From Auricularia sp. M13 (taxonomy: Eukaryota > Basidiomycota > Agaricomycetes > Auriculariales > Auriculariaceae), in contig CM073203.1 in NCBI GenBank assembly GCA_037042915.1, positions 1,116,001 to 1,180,000 on the forward strand: DNA of 64,000 bases, written 5' to 3'. Positions 33,706-45,135 of the stretch are shown here, in pieces. The translations under genes were made by a program, and so were the position numbers. Every line of letters begins with the position of its first letter. Positions within the stretch are counted from its first letter, which is position 1. The notes under the pieces were generated by a model. The model ran no database searches. It saw only the letters and a program-made list of their open reading frames with translations, and was not told the origin of the DNA.

Positions 33706-34952
33706 ATGAACCGCGAGCGCTCGCGTCGCAGCCGCAGTCCAGATAGGCGGAGGTCCAGAAGCCGTAGCCGGAGTGCTGAGCGGCGGCGCACTGGAAGGGA
33801 CAGATCGCGGTCGCGCGAACGCGAACGCAGGCCGCGCTCACGCTCTCCACCGCGCAAGAGGTCGCCGACGCGCAGACGGTCACGCTCGCCGGCTCGTGGA
33901 AGGTCGCGCTCCCGCTCGCCGACGCGCAGACGGTCACGCTCGCCGGCACGCAGAACGTCAAGGTCGCGCTCCCGGTCTCCCGCGCGCGAGAAGACGAAGA
34001 AGCGGCGCCGCTCGCGCTCGCGCTCGTCGTCCTCCAGCAGCGACGGCGACAGCGACCGCGGACGTCGACGACACCGCAAACGCAGCAGGAGCCGAAGTCG
34101 GGAACGCAAAGATAAAGACAAGAAGCGCAAGCATCGCGACAAGGACAAGGACAAGAAGAAGTCCAAGTCCAAGTCCAAGAAGAAGGGCACCGTCGCGTCT
34201 GAATGGGGCAAGTTTGGCATTATCAACGAGTCCGAGTGCGTCCGAGTTTCAGTCTTGCGATATTCATGTCAGTGCGCCTTTAATGACTGACGTCGATGTG
34301 AATGCAGTTTGTACACTAAAGACCCGGTGCGTCCGCTGTCCCGCGTTCACTGCAGCCCGACTGACTGACTGACTGACTGACAGGAATTCCGGACGTGGCT
34401 GCTGGAGGAGCGCAAGATCAACCCGGAGACGATCTCCAAGGACCAGACGCGCAAGCAGTTCGCCAAGTTCGTCGAGGACTTCAACACCGGTGCGTCCCGT
34501 CCTCCCTCTCCTCCTCTCTCGCCCTCCTTGCCCCTTCTCCCATTCTCCCTTCGCACTCGCACTCGCCCCGCTCACCACTCGCACTCGCCCCGCTCACCAC
34601 ACGCGCTCGCTCCGCTCGCACGCACACAGGCACCCTCCCGCACGAAAAGTACTACAACCTCGCGCGCTACGAGGCGCGCATGTCGCTCGTGCGCTCCGGC
34701 GAGGCACTCCCGGCGGACGACGCGGGCTACGACTTCGGCGCGGACGTCGCGGCGCACGCGAGCGCCATCAAGCGCACCGTCCGGGACAGAGAGAGCGAGG
34801 CCGGCGCGAGCTACTCGCGCGAGGAGCTGCAGGAGCTGCGGCGCGTGCAGAACGAGCGCGTGCAGCTGGGCAAGATGAAGGTCCTGGGCATGGACATCAA
34901 GACGAGCATGGGCGTGCGCATGGTCGAGAATGATACGTTTGACGGCGATTAG
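33706..34952 (+). CDS. SR-rich nuclear protein with SCI1-like C-terminal domain
   Basis: Four exons: 33706-34235, 34308-34326 (a 19-base micro-exon), 34384-34489 and 34630-34952, giving 325 residues. The first ~110 residues are Arg/Ser repeats (RSRSRS, RRSRSPAR), followed by a Lys/Asp-rich linker. Then comes a conserved core: EWGKFGIINES, DLYTKDPEFRTWLLEERKIN, KQFAKFVEDFNT, GTLPHEKYY. This core matches what I remember of the family that includes plant style cell-cycle inhibitor 1 and related nuclear/nucleolar proteins. SR repeats point to a nuclear-speckle or splicing-linked role. The C-terminal part is helical and rich in Arg/Glu. The micro-exon is supported because DLYTKDP is needed to complete the core. 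The third intron is 140 bases, unusually long here. Confidence 0.82.
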
Positions 34953-35657
34953 CTTGAGCCTGCCTGCGCTCGTGCGTGAGCGCCGACTTGTATTTGTACA
35001 CATACTTCTGGATCCGCGGACTGAGTACTGAACGATCTCGCTGCATTCTACAGTACTGTATATTCCTAGCTGCGCTCTGTAGCAGGGGAAAATGTTGCCC
35101 TGGTCGTCGCCTCGAATTCCCATCTTAGCGTCTTATTTTTTGCGCAACAGCCTGTCGCATCCCGCTGCCATGCCGGCGCGTTTAAGTTTGCAATGCGACC
35201 ATTGGCAGTGGTGGGCGACGAAGAACGAATACCGACGTGAACGATTTACTTCATCTAAGTTAATGTTGTGTGGCAACGGTCTGTTGTTTGTGGCACCCAG
35301 ATTGTCCTGGCAGATGAGTTTGAGCCGTCGAATCGGAAGCCTGCCAGTGCTGGCTTAGCAGGTCTACTCTTGATCAGAGCTCACTATGGCCAGTGTTGGC
35401 TGAGCCGCCGTGGCGGGATCGTACAACCTTTAAACGGCTCTAGAGTCTATGCGGGCAAATATTACTGCTGTATAGTATGGTATTCTATGTAGGTTCCAGG
35501 AAGAAGATAAGTATGGTGGCAGAGGCACGACGGGTAAGAGCGAGTAGGATTATCCTGGTCGTATCAAGTTCAATTGCAATTGAAGTTGAAGCCGAAAAAA
35601 GCGAGGGCGTGGCGACTCGGAGAAAACGAAGTGGGATTTGCACTGGCGTTCAGTACT
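34953..35657. other. Gene-free stretch between convergent genes
   Basis: It lies between the 3' ends of the SCI1-like gene (plus) and the hydrolase gene (minus). No gene seen. Confidence 0.5.
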
Positions 35658-36931
35658 CTAGTAACCATGCCGGGCCAGCCAGTCCATGATTGTGTCGTAC
35701 GTGTGCGGAGCGTTGAGATGCAAGTTGAGGTTGTGCGCTGTGTCTGGCACAATCACTACATTTCGTGTCAGTCTCGGGCTTGATGTGGCCGAAGCTAAGA
35801 GACATCTGCGCACCCGCCTCGAACGTCCTCGCCGGGGATAATACGTCCCCTCCTCCCGCACGTTCCCGCAGCGCTCCTTCGACTCGGGGTCGCAGAATAT
35901 GCGATCGCGGTCGCCCGTGATGACGAGGACGTCGCCCGCAAAACTACTGGGCGCGGGGCGGATGCAGGTGCCCAGCGTTGCGGTGACCCCGGAGGCGACG
36001 ACGTCCTTCAGACGCTCGTCGACCGCGGCGACCTGAGGGTCATAGGTCCCCGGCGGCCCGAAGAACACCGCGGCGCGCGAGGCGGCGGTGTGTGTGCTCA
36101 GATACCGCGGGTCGTACGCTGCGAAGCGGGAGAGGCTTGCGGGGCGGGCACCATGTCCGCTGCGTCGTCCGTCTCCTTCGATAGGGGGAAGTGGGAAAAC
36201 TGCCACGGGCAGCTGGGTTAATGAGGAGAGCAACGTCCCGCAATGAGATGGGTAGTAGCGATACGCACTCCAGTGAAAATCACTCCCGAGACGAGCTCGG
36301 GCGCGGCGTTGATGACGCAGTTCGCGAGCACGCTGCCCATGGAGTGGCCGACCAATACGACCCTGCTGAACGCACGCCTCAGGCCGTGCGGCCCCGTCTG
36401 GAGCCGACCGGAACGCGTGAGGGCGATGATATTCTTCACGATCTCCACCTCCGCGGGGAACTGCACGACGTTCACAGGATCCGGACGACTACTCAAGCCA
36501 GTCCCTGCAAGTGTCGAAAATCTACGTATCAGCGCGAGACACCCGAGGTGCGTGGTGTACGCGTACCTAGCCGATCGATGCTCAGCGCGGCGTACCCGTG
36601 AGAAGCTGCATGCCGGACGAAGCTGTACCGCTCGGGCTGGTATGGGAAGTCCCAGTAGACGCTGTTATACGTTGCGCCATGTAGAAGCAGGAGAAGGGTC
36701 TCCGCCCGCGACGAATTTCGTGATTCGGAGGTGGGCTCGTAAATGTTCATGGCGATGTCAAACGTGTCGGAGAGGGGCATCCGCGTGGAAAGTGAGGGAT
36801 CGCGGCGCAGATCGTAGTTTTCTGAGCTGATTCGGACAGGCACGATGGACTGGGCGTGCCGCAAGGTCCCTTTGTGCGTCATAGGGGCAGCTCACAGCTG
36901 CGAGAAGAAAGTTCAACAATCGCGGGATCAT
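35658..36931 (-). CDS. Secreted or membrane-anchored alpha/beta hydrolase
   Basis: Four exons: 36896-36931, 36567-36849, 36269-36504 and 35658-36212, giving 369 residues. The introns are 46, 62 and 56 bases and all junctions are in frame. Exon 1 codes MIPRLLNFLLAA, which with the next residues makes a plausible short signal sequence. The core has LLLLHGATYNSVYWDFPYQP (oxyanion region), the nucleophile elbow GHSMGS (Ser), ITGDRDRIFCDPE (Asp) and PDTAHNLNLHL (His). This is a complete catalytic triad of the alpha/beta hydrolase fold. The substrate is unknown; esterase or lipase-like activity is likely. The last exon contains an Arg-rich stretch (RRGRSRRVRRC) unusual for the fold. It could hide a further intron, but no in-frame splice pair was found. 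Confidence 0.85.
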
Positions 36932-37778
36932 GAGAATGAGATGATGGAGCGTGCCAGAGTATTGCCAATGTCACTGCTTATAATGTCCCCCCGATAGCAC
37001 TGGATTGGGCACAATAGCTGGATCTACTCCCAGGAAAAGAGGGGAGGGGGATGCGCAGTCTACCGCCAATCTTGAGAAAATAATACACGTGCACCAGCAG
37101 CGAGCAGATGGGGGGACGTTTAAAGCTCAGCCTCGAGAATGATTCATCTCGTGCGATATTAGTTCATTCCAAGTGGGCCGCAGTGATCAGGGAGCCGGTC
37201 CGGAAGCCAGCAAAAGCGTGTCGCATTTGGAGAGGACGATAGTGGAGGCAATGATGCGGCGGGCGTGAAGGCGATAATGAGTGTCGAGGTGTGAAGTCAG
37301 AGGAACGTCGCGCATCGCCAGCACGTGGATATAAGCCAGCCAAGTGAGGATGCGTCAGCGATTGGGGCAGTACTTGAGATGTGCGAGCGGTTATTCCGGT
37401 TGCCATTACCACAGTTGGGGAACCAGCGGACCGGACGAAGTGGCCACCTATGAATAATATAGACGCGTATCTTGTCTACCGTGGTTCTTTTGCAACATAG
37501 AAGCCTGAAGGCAACGCACGACAGACTGCCCTACTCAGTCAGGTCTAAAACGGCTGAAAAGCAGGGCCAGTTCCGCAGACCACAGAGAACAGCGCGTTGC
37601 TGTGCCGAGCGCCGCCATTGTACGCATCCGCACAGCGCGTATGAAGAGAGTAACAACGTAGGCAGCAGATTTATCCGAGCGGTCTCGTGACGATGATGGT
37701 GTAAAGGTTCAGGAGGACAGGAGTTTTCATTGTCCGACTGTACACCCTTAACACTCTAAAAACGCGTCGTTTTGCAAC
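36932..37778. other. Divergent promoter region
   Basis: Separates the minus-strand hydrolase gene from the plus-strand TMEM70-like gene. No coding frame is supported; promoters of both genes must lie here. Confidence 0.5.
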
Positions 37779-38506
37779 ATGAGCCGCCTCCTGGGACTAG
37801 CACGCGCACTTCCTCGCCACACGTCGTCTGTCCCGACGCGTAGACTGCTTGTTCCTGTCCTGGCGCGTCGGTGGCTGTCGTCCTCAGACTCTGCAAACAT
37901 CATCTATACCAGCCCTACGGAAAAGCCTGTCCGCTTGCTCAAAATCTTCTGCGTGTCTGGAACAGCAGTCACTTTTGCCGCCGCGCCTTTGCTGATGCTC
38001 ATTGACTCGACGTTACCGACCGTCGCGCGGCTAGCCGCCATCGGGTTTGCGACCTTCGGCACTGGTTCGACGACGGCGTTCGTCGCGCGGTATTTTTCTG
38101 GATATGTGTCCTCCATCCGTCGAAACCCCGAGACACGCGAGCTGGTTATCTCGACGTCGACACTCCTGCTGCGTCCGCGGCTGACAACTATCTATGACGA
38201 CTCGTTCATCGTGCCTTCTGAACGCCCAGGCGCGAAGCTCGCGCTGGCCGAGCATGTCAACGGGAATGGACCAGAGGGGACTGAGGAAACTGTTGCTCAG
38301 ACCACAGACGCCACTGGTCGCGTACTAGGACGTTGGGTCGTTCGTTGGGAGAAACATGGGATCGGTCGCTGTCAAGCAGCTGGAAACGTTGTTAGGTATT
38401 TTTACGTCCTCTCTGCCGTTGCGGTTGTGCCTGATCCTTTTAACATAGTGACTTCCAGCTCCATGAAGAGCTCTTGAAGGAACCTCTCACCGGCACGAAG
38501 TCATAA
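37779..38506 (+). CDS. TMEM70/TMEM186-family mitochondrial membrane protein
   Basis: Two exons: 37779-38395 and 38449-38506. The 53-base intron has donor GTATTT and acceptor ACATAG. The product is 224 residues. The N-terminus (MSRLLGLARALPRHTSSVPTRR and following WLSSSDSA) is Arg/Ser-rich without acids, like a mitochondrial presequence. Two hydrophobic segments follow (LKIFCVSGTAVTFAAAPLLM and VARLAAIGFATFGTGSTTAF), then a matrix-side tail ending FQLHEELLKEPLTGTKS. The two-helix hairpin with this kind of tail fits the TMEM70/TMEM186 family, which in animals helps assemble respiratory complexes. Exon 2 restores the family-like HEELL ending; reading through the intron instead gives a short unrelated end. 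Confidence 0.8.
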
Positions 38507-38643
38507 ACCCGCACACTAAAGCAAACCTGCCTTGCAACAATGATTTTACGCCACCAACAGGATTCAGCTCGCTGAACTCGAGCCAAATTCTTTCCATACA
38601 ACCCAAGCGTCCACATATTCTTCCCCAGTCCCATCTGCTTTCT

Positions 38644-39471
38644 TCAAGCGACCCACGCGGGGATTTTGCCGATCTTCTCGAACCCCAGGCGCTCCCAGAT
38701 CCTGCATCAGATCGGTCAAGAAAATTCAGCCCTCACAAATCGCTGTTTGTACGCACCGTACGGATGCAACGTTGTTGGTGTACACGAGGTTGAACACGCT
38801 TGCCTTGTATCCGAGCAAAGGTGCGTTAACCAGATACGACTCCCCGAGGAGAATTCCGCAGCCTTTCCCTCGCGATACTGGGAGGACGAAAAATCCTCCG
38901 TTGCATGCCTAGTACTGCGGCGTCAAGACTCGGTGTGTTCGGTACATCCGACGCCTTACGTGGGATGACCGCCCTGGATAATTCGGTTTAACCTACGGAC
39001 CAGGTCAGACCATGTGAAGCGAGTGTCGTTTTCACTTGCGTAGTAGCACCCTGCCACACATGACCCCCACGAACGATCACCGCGAGCGGCATCCAGGGTC
39101 GAGACGGACTGCCCAGCATCCGCTGGGACTAGAACACCGATAAAGACGTCTGCCGCGAAGAAGTATCCACAGAAGGTCGTCAAATCCATAGGTCCTTCTT
39201 GCGGATACGTTCGGCCGCGCTCGAGTTCATCATTGAATGCTTCGTGCAGGAGCTGAAGCAGTTCGTGAGGAGTCTGGCTAAGCGTCACATGATGGATAGA
39301 GAGCAGCTGTGTCGGATCCGACTTGAGCGGTAGGGTCAACGTCGGTAGCTGCACTGCAGGTGCGCCTGCGCGGGTGATGGCTCCGTACGCAGACATCGAT
39401 GAGTCGATCTGAGCTGGATCGGCTTTCCGCGGAACGTATTCTTGTTCACCAACCACACGAACCGCCTCCAT
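38644..39471 (-). CDS. GNAT-family N-acetyltransferase with a GC-AG intron
   Basis: Exons: 39040-39471, 38960-38992, 38909-level junction to 38757-38908, and 38644-38701. The family pattern is clear: EYVPRKAD, TLPLKSDPTQLLSIHHVTLS, TYPQEGPMDLTTF, CVAGCYY-VKPNYPGRSSH, FFVLPVSRGKGCG (acetyl-CoA loop) and LGYKASVFNLVYTNNVASVR. WERLGFEKIGKIP then follows. The first intron (38993-39039, 47 bases) must start GCAAGT to keep frame, a classic GC-AG donor. After KIGKIP the frame runs to an early stop at 38644. One base away the usual end of the family appears (GRLKKADGTGEEYVDAWVVW, to 38564). So either a single-base loss in the CCCC run at 38659-38662 truncated the protein or the assembly dropped a base. 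The product probably acts in cytosol or nucleus; substrate unknown. Confidence 0.78.
38993..39039 (-). other. GC-AG intron of the acetyltransferase gene
   Basis: GCAAGT...CCGTAG, 47 bases, with TCTGACC about 16 bases before the acceptor as a branch site. A GT donor four bases inside would break the frame. Confidence 0.75.
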
Positions 39472-42400
39472 ATTTTCACGCCAAGCTAATTCTTGATCCT
39501 GTTGCTGGTGAAACCAACCTGGACGCCTTCGGCTTCAGAGCACATGACAGCACGTCACGGGACCGCAAATCAGCGTTTTGTCCGAATCATCAGTTGCATT
39601 ATCCTGGACCTGGTAGTGGAATGTCTGATAGACTGCCGGTGCGTGCCCTTGTCGGCCATTAAGGGACGTGTGGCAACTAGCTCGTGATATCTTGATTCGC
39701 AGATCTCCATTTCTAAAACTACTTCAAGGGAGAGCTGCCAACCATCCGCCACGCGCGCTCATTTCCGCTGGCGCCCAAGGGCGATACGCGTCCGGCCCCA
39801 TGAAACTTTCACGATTGTCCCGAGCGCGCGCCAGATTTGCATCGCGATTTAGGTGACTGAATTGTCTGGCCCTGACGCCCAAGTTTTAGAGTGTTCCCCA
39901 AACTTCAGCTGAGATGTCGTGCATCCCATAGATTGAATCCGCATTTCCTGCGGTGGCCTAGTGTGGGGACGATGATTCGGTGAAAGCTTGCTGACAAGAC
40001 GTATCTCTGCGCACCGGCACGTCTTCATGGGGGAAATGTCAACCTCAGCCTCGCTCACCTGACCACCGGTGATCAACGACAAGATTGCCTTTTTCGATCG
40101 CAAAGCCTCTCGTGCATGGCAGCAAACCCGGGCCTTCACGAGCATCCATTCTCACGGACGACCCCAAAATTCACAAAGGGCGCACCAGACTCTGTCGGCG
40201 AGGCGATGCTAGGAACATTAACTTGAAGATGAACTTTGGTTGCGATCCTCAGGTGACATTCCCTGCAAGGTCTCCGGTCCTCGACGCTCTCTCCTCGCAA
40301 AATGCTCAGTCCCTATGTGCGTCACTCCGGCACCGGGGGCGCGGTAATCGTCATTTTGAATTGGCGCCCCCAACTTGGAGCACGCAATCGGTGTGTGGAC
40401 CGCATTTCACCGGAGCATTTTGAGGCAGAACCCTGAATCTGAGCATGCCACGGAGCGTGCGTCAAGGAGCAATTGTAACGATGACGTAGGCTGTACACCC
40501 TGTTCCTGTATTTCTTGGGTTCTGTGATTCCCTGATCCTGCACTGTTGAATTTCCTCTGTATGCAATGTGATTGATTCCTGAAACTCAAGGCCGTGAGAA
40601 TGGTTCTTGTGATGCTGCCTGTGCTCCATGACAGATGGGGAAAATGGCAAACGATCACCCACCCTTTTAACGGTCATTTCTATGCAAAATGCTTGCGGGG
40701 CTTCCATCATCGTTGACCAATCTCAGACCCTGAGCAGTGCCATCTTGGACCACGGTATCATCGGCCGAATGAGCCTGAGAGACACCGGCGCTCTGTGTAT
40801 ACTGGTCTCCCGCGCCCATGCATACAGTCCAGCCTCTGGCATCGTACTCCGATAATGACGGACAGCAGCGCTCAGCGGCGCCCATATCCAGTTGTAGTTG
40901 TGTCTGAACTTCTGAACAAACATATCAGCACGCGATCCGTGAGTGACATTTCGGTGCCGGATATCGATGCTTGGACGCGCACGGGATGTCGGTGCGGAGT
41001 GGATCGACGAAGAGAGAAAGAGGCGAGTTCCGTAACGCACGGACCATCGAGTGGGGAAGCCGCTTACGTCCCAAGGGCACGTTGCGAACCCGACTCAATA
41101 GTACGTGTGCGAAGGGACTTCGCGGGGAACTCCATACTGCTTCCCACGTCTGCAGTTGAGATATATCCGAGGTGTATACGTAGCTGTTTTTGCGGTGTGG
41201 TACGATCTTTGCCGTGACGGGTGACACGATTGAGAAACATGAGGATCTGTGTGGAAACTTACCCAGGGGCTCTGCGGCGTCATGAGCCATCGCACTAGAT
41301 ACACATCCACGACATTTCACGATTCAGTGATCTGTTGCAGCTCGTGTGTTGGGGCGGAAGTCAATAAAGCCTTCAGTGGCCAGTGGTCGAAAGAACTCGA
41401 CAGACGTGAGAATGCCGCACCTGAGCAATGTTTCATCAGAGAATCGTTTGCAGCACTGCACGTCAAGGGTGCAGGGGTGTCAGTATCAGATATGAGTCCT
41501 GCCGAGCTTGGTACTTAGGCTATGTCTCAGTTACTGAAAACATTTAGCATTGCCAGTTGCTTGGATCTCCTCCGAGGATGTCCGATGAGGTACACCATGC
41601 CCGGCCGATGAGAGATGATAAGAAGCTTAAAGTCATGTGCAGGGACACATTTCCTCATACTCTAATAGAGCTGACATGTTGTTATCCCATGAGCATGGCT
41701 GAAAGGGGTTTCAGAATTGTCAAGTGACCCGGATGCAGAACTCATACACGTAATGGACGTTCTCTGGCGCCAATACAGTGACTGGCTGGTAGAATGGAAA
41801 AAACCCTCTGAATAATTACAGGCATAAGTATTGTGTAAATCTTTGTCGCTGCGACCAGAGGAGTTCGATGAAGTGATGGGACGGTTATCGTGCCTCCGGT
41901 CAGTCGGGAGCATTGATTCTCCAGCACTACTGCCTGGAGGACCGGAGAAAGACCAATCTAGGAAGCTGGATAACAGCTACCGCAGGGACCTGAGGATTAG
42001 TCTTGCGTTGTGCCAGAGTCGGGTGTGCGGAATGCAAGTGCATCGGGATTCTCTTTCCCCGGGGATTAACAAGCCGTGCCAAAGGGAAAAAAACTCTCGG
42101 CTCTCAATTATGTAGATAGAAGACATCTATATGAGGTTCTCACGGCGAGATTTCCAGCATCGATTTAGTATGGTCGGCCGGTCCTCGAAGCAGGGGTGTG
42201 AACAAGAGCGGCACGCCGTGATGCCGATCGGGTGTTTCTATCTTCAAGATCCCTGCCCACCAATTAGGTGGAACGTCCTATGGCTATGGGTGCTTCTTGC
42301 TGGTGCTGTGTTCGACCTGTGTCTGCGATTTCGATCGCAGCGTAGGCTGCGTAGTACGGAGCGGCCTGTACTGCGATCAGGTTGCCTAACTCTGCCCTTC

Positions 42401-42713
42401 AAGGTTTCACATATTTATACGCATCATAGGCTTATATATGGACGATAATGCGTTGAACATAGCTAGCAGAATCGACGTCGTGTAATCAAGATTGATTTTG
42501 TCCCGGTGCTTGGAGTGGCACCTCGACTTCGGAGGTTTCCACTGTTCGAATAGGATGCCGCAGTAGCAGAAGAAAGGATAATCTTCATTTATTTTTCTGT
42601 ATCTCAGGCCTAAGTGTAAGTTGAGCAGCAGCATCTGAAAACTGAGAATCCAATACAAGCCGAGCGGACATAAACAGAGCCAAACAGCGTCGCTTCTGCT
42701 CACGACTTTGACC
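39472..42713. other. 3.2-kb stretch without a supported gene
   Basis: Frames here are short, overlap on both strands and lack splice-linked continuity. The right end holds the promoter of the Nab2 gene. Confidence 0.5.
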
Positions 42714-44860
42714 ATGCCGGCCATCACGATGAACACCGACGCGTCGCGCGCGCTCCAGGTGAGCTGGAGATGACCCTGCGCTGCTATTGCGTGCTTACGT
42801 GGCCTGTAGTTGTCCATCCAGAAGGAGCTGGCGCGTCTGCAGTACAGCGAGAGCGGTTAGTGGTTCTGGCTTCTGTTTCAGGCGTTTGTGAACTAATGAC
42901 TCGTGCAGAGGATGACCCTGTAATGGCCGAATACATTACAATCATGCTCATCAACAACAAGACTCCTGGTACGCTTGCGCTCGCTCGTTGGAAGAATTCT
43001 TGTGCTCATATGCTGGCTCAGAGCAAATCACGACCGAATTGACTGACTGTGCGCATCCTGAACCTCCATCACCCACTATCCGCTGACTGACCTTGGCCAA
43101 AGTGATTGGCGCAGAATACGGTTCGAGCAAGAATGCAAGTTGGCAATCCGATAACTGACATTCAACTCAGACCCTGCGTTCACCACTTGGCTATTCGACG
43201 AATACGCCAAAGTATCCGGATCCGAAGCGCCTGCTGCGAGCTCAGATGCTCCTTCTGCAGAGCGCAGCGAGGCCCAGGACGCTCCGCAGGAGGTACAGAC
43301 GATTCAGACGCACTTCGATGACTCCCGGTCGCGTGGCCCCGGCCGCCCAGGCGCACTCTTTCAGCAAGCTGTCAACGGAATCCCCGGTACAGCTCAGAAA
43401 CGTACCTCGTCGATGCGTTCGCCTTCCCCCACTGGAGGTCCGCCGCAAAAGACTCGCCGAACGGATTTGCCTACTGGCCCCCGTGCCATGCGCGAAGACC
43501 GTCCGCGCAGTCTTGCCGACCGACTGGGTCCGCCACAAGCAGACCCTGTCCAAGCCCGTATCAACGCCGTAACAGGTGACGCACTGCGCCCCCCGATGCA
43601 CCCTGGCATGAACCCGGGCATGAACCCGGGGATGAACCCAGGCATGATGGGCCCGAACATGAATCCAGTTGCAATGCAGGAAATGATGGCAGCGCAAATG
43701 GCCTTGATGACGCATGTCGCCATGAACATGGGGCTCGTCGGTCCTGGTGGCCAGTTCCTCCAGCCTGGTCAAGCTATGAATGGTCAGGGGTTCCCCCCGC
43801 AGCAGGGTGGCTTCCCTCAAGGCGGGCCTGTGCAACGCGGTCGTGGTGCAGGACCTGTTACTCGAGGTCGTGGGCGTGGTCGAGGAGGTGCTATGACTGC
43901 TGGTCACAATGCGCCGAATCATCCTCAAGACCCTGTTGCTTTGTCGACTACCACTGCAACTATCGCGACGGCTCCGGTCGCTGCCCCACAGCCCGCGACC
44001 CCGGCTGCAAAGCCTCAAGCTCCCGCGTTCACCCCTCCTGAACGGCCGCAGTCTCCGAGTATCTGCAAGTTCGGCGTCAAGTGCACCAACGCCAGCTGCC
44101 GTTATTCGCATCCTTCTCCCGTTGCTACCGCGGAATCCGGTGTCGTGCTCAGCGCGGAGGCATGCGAGCTCGGGAAGGACTGCAAGGACAAGGACTGCAT
44201 CAAGTCGCACACCAGTCCCGCGGTGGCGAACCCGTCGACCGGTAAGAATCCCGTCTTCTCTTGTAGATCTCTGTGCTTATGCTTGTCGCTTCCCCGTTAG
44301 CATTTGTGCACAAGCCGGCGAGACCTGTGGCGCCAGCCGTTACTCCGTCGCGGATTCCCTGCAAGTTTGGTGCCGCCTGCACTCGCGCCGGTTGTACGTT
44401 CCAGCACCCTGCGCCCGCTGCTAGCAAAGCCTGTCGCTTTGGATCCGGGTGCACTCGCGCGGACTGCACTTTCCAGCACCCGCCCGACCGCGTACTGCCC
44501 AGCACCTTCCACCGCGGCTTGTCCACTACCACACCGATTGTTTCTGTACCGACGCCGACATTCCACAACACCAACAGCCCGCACAAGTCGGTGAGCTTCA
44601 AGCCCGACCCGAAGGCCAAGGAGTTCGTGCCCAAAGCTCCCACGCGGCCGACGGCGCGGCAACGCCCAAGACGGAGGAGAAGCAGGCTCCATCTGTCGCG
44701 GCGTAAAAGCTTCGAGATTTTCTTATGGACCCAGAATGAATGGTTGCCCCAAGCATGTTTACGCCGTGTTTTTTTTCTTCCCATCTCTTGTTCTCTGTCC
44801 GTCTGTCTGTCTACTCTGCAAATCCCTTCGCCCGCTCCATTTGTCATGAACAAGCAATAG
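42714..44860 (+). CDS. NAB2: Nab2-type poly(A) RNA-binding protein
   Basis: Seven exons: 42714-42758, 42810-42855, 42909-42968, 43022-43048 (27 bases), 43103-43120 (18 bases), 43171-44241 and 44301-44860. The N-terminal PWI-like helical domain is built from the five short exons: LSIQKELARLQYSESED, DPVMAEYITIMLINNKTP, EQITTELTDLIGAEYDPAF and TTWLFDEYAK. A methionine/proline/glycine-rich middle follows (repeated PGMNPG, GRGRGRGG: an RGG-like segment). Then come four Nab2-type CCCH fingers: CKFGVKCTNASCRYSH, CELGKDCKDKDCIKSH, CKFGAACTRAGCTFQH and CRFGSGCTRADCTFQH. Nab2 (ZC3H14 in animals) binds poly(A) tails and guides mRNA export and tail length in the nucleus. After KAKEFVPKAPTRP the frame runs on for about 70 atypical residues. 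A neighbouring frame would end at 44706 with KTEEKQAPSVAA, so the true C-terminus is unsure. Confidence 0.9.
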
Positions 44861-45135
44861 GTACATAGATAGCTAGCACCACAGCGGTTGGCACCACTCC
44901 TGCTCGAGCGTCCCGCACCCGAGCAATACATACTAACATTGCAAGGCGCTGTAGACTCAGCGCCGACCGCCGCTCCCGCACTTCTGGCGTGATTCCCAAC
45001 TTCAAATCCACGGCCACAGCCAGGTAGAGCCGGAGGCCTTGCTTTTCTTGAGCTACGAGTGTGAGCGCGCAGCAGGATGTTGGTCAATGAAATATCCCTT
45101 GCACTGCGAGGGCCGGAGGGGCGGATACACACCAC

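Noticed and set aside
39472-42713. Scattered frames of 60-110 codons
   Set aside because: Overlapping on both strands, without family motifs or consistent splice sites.
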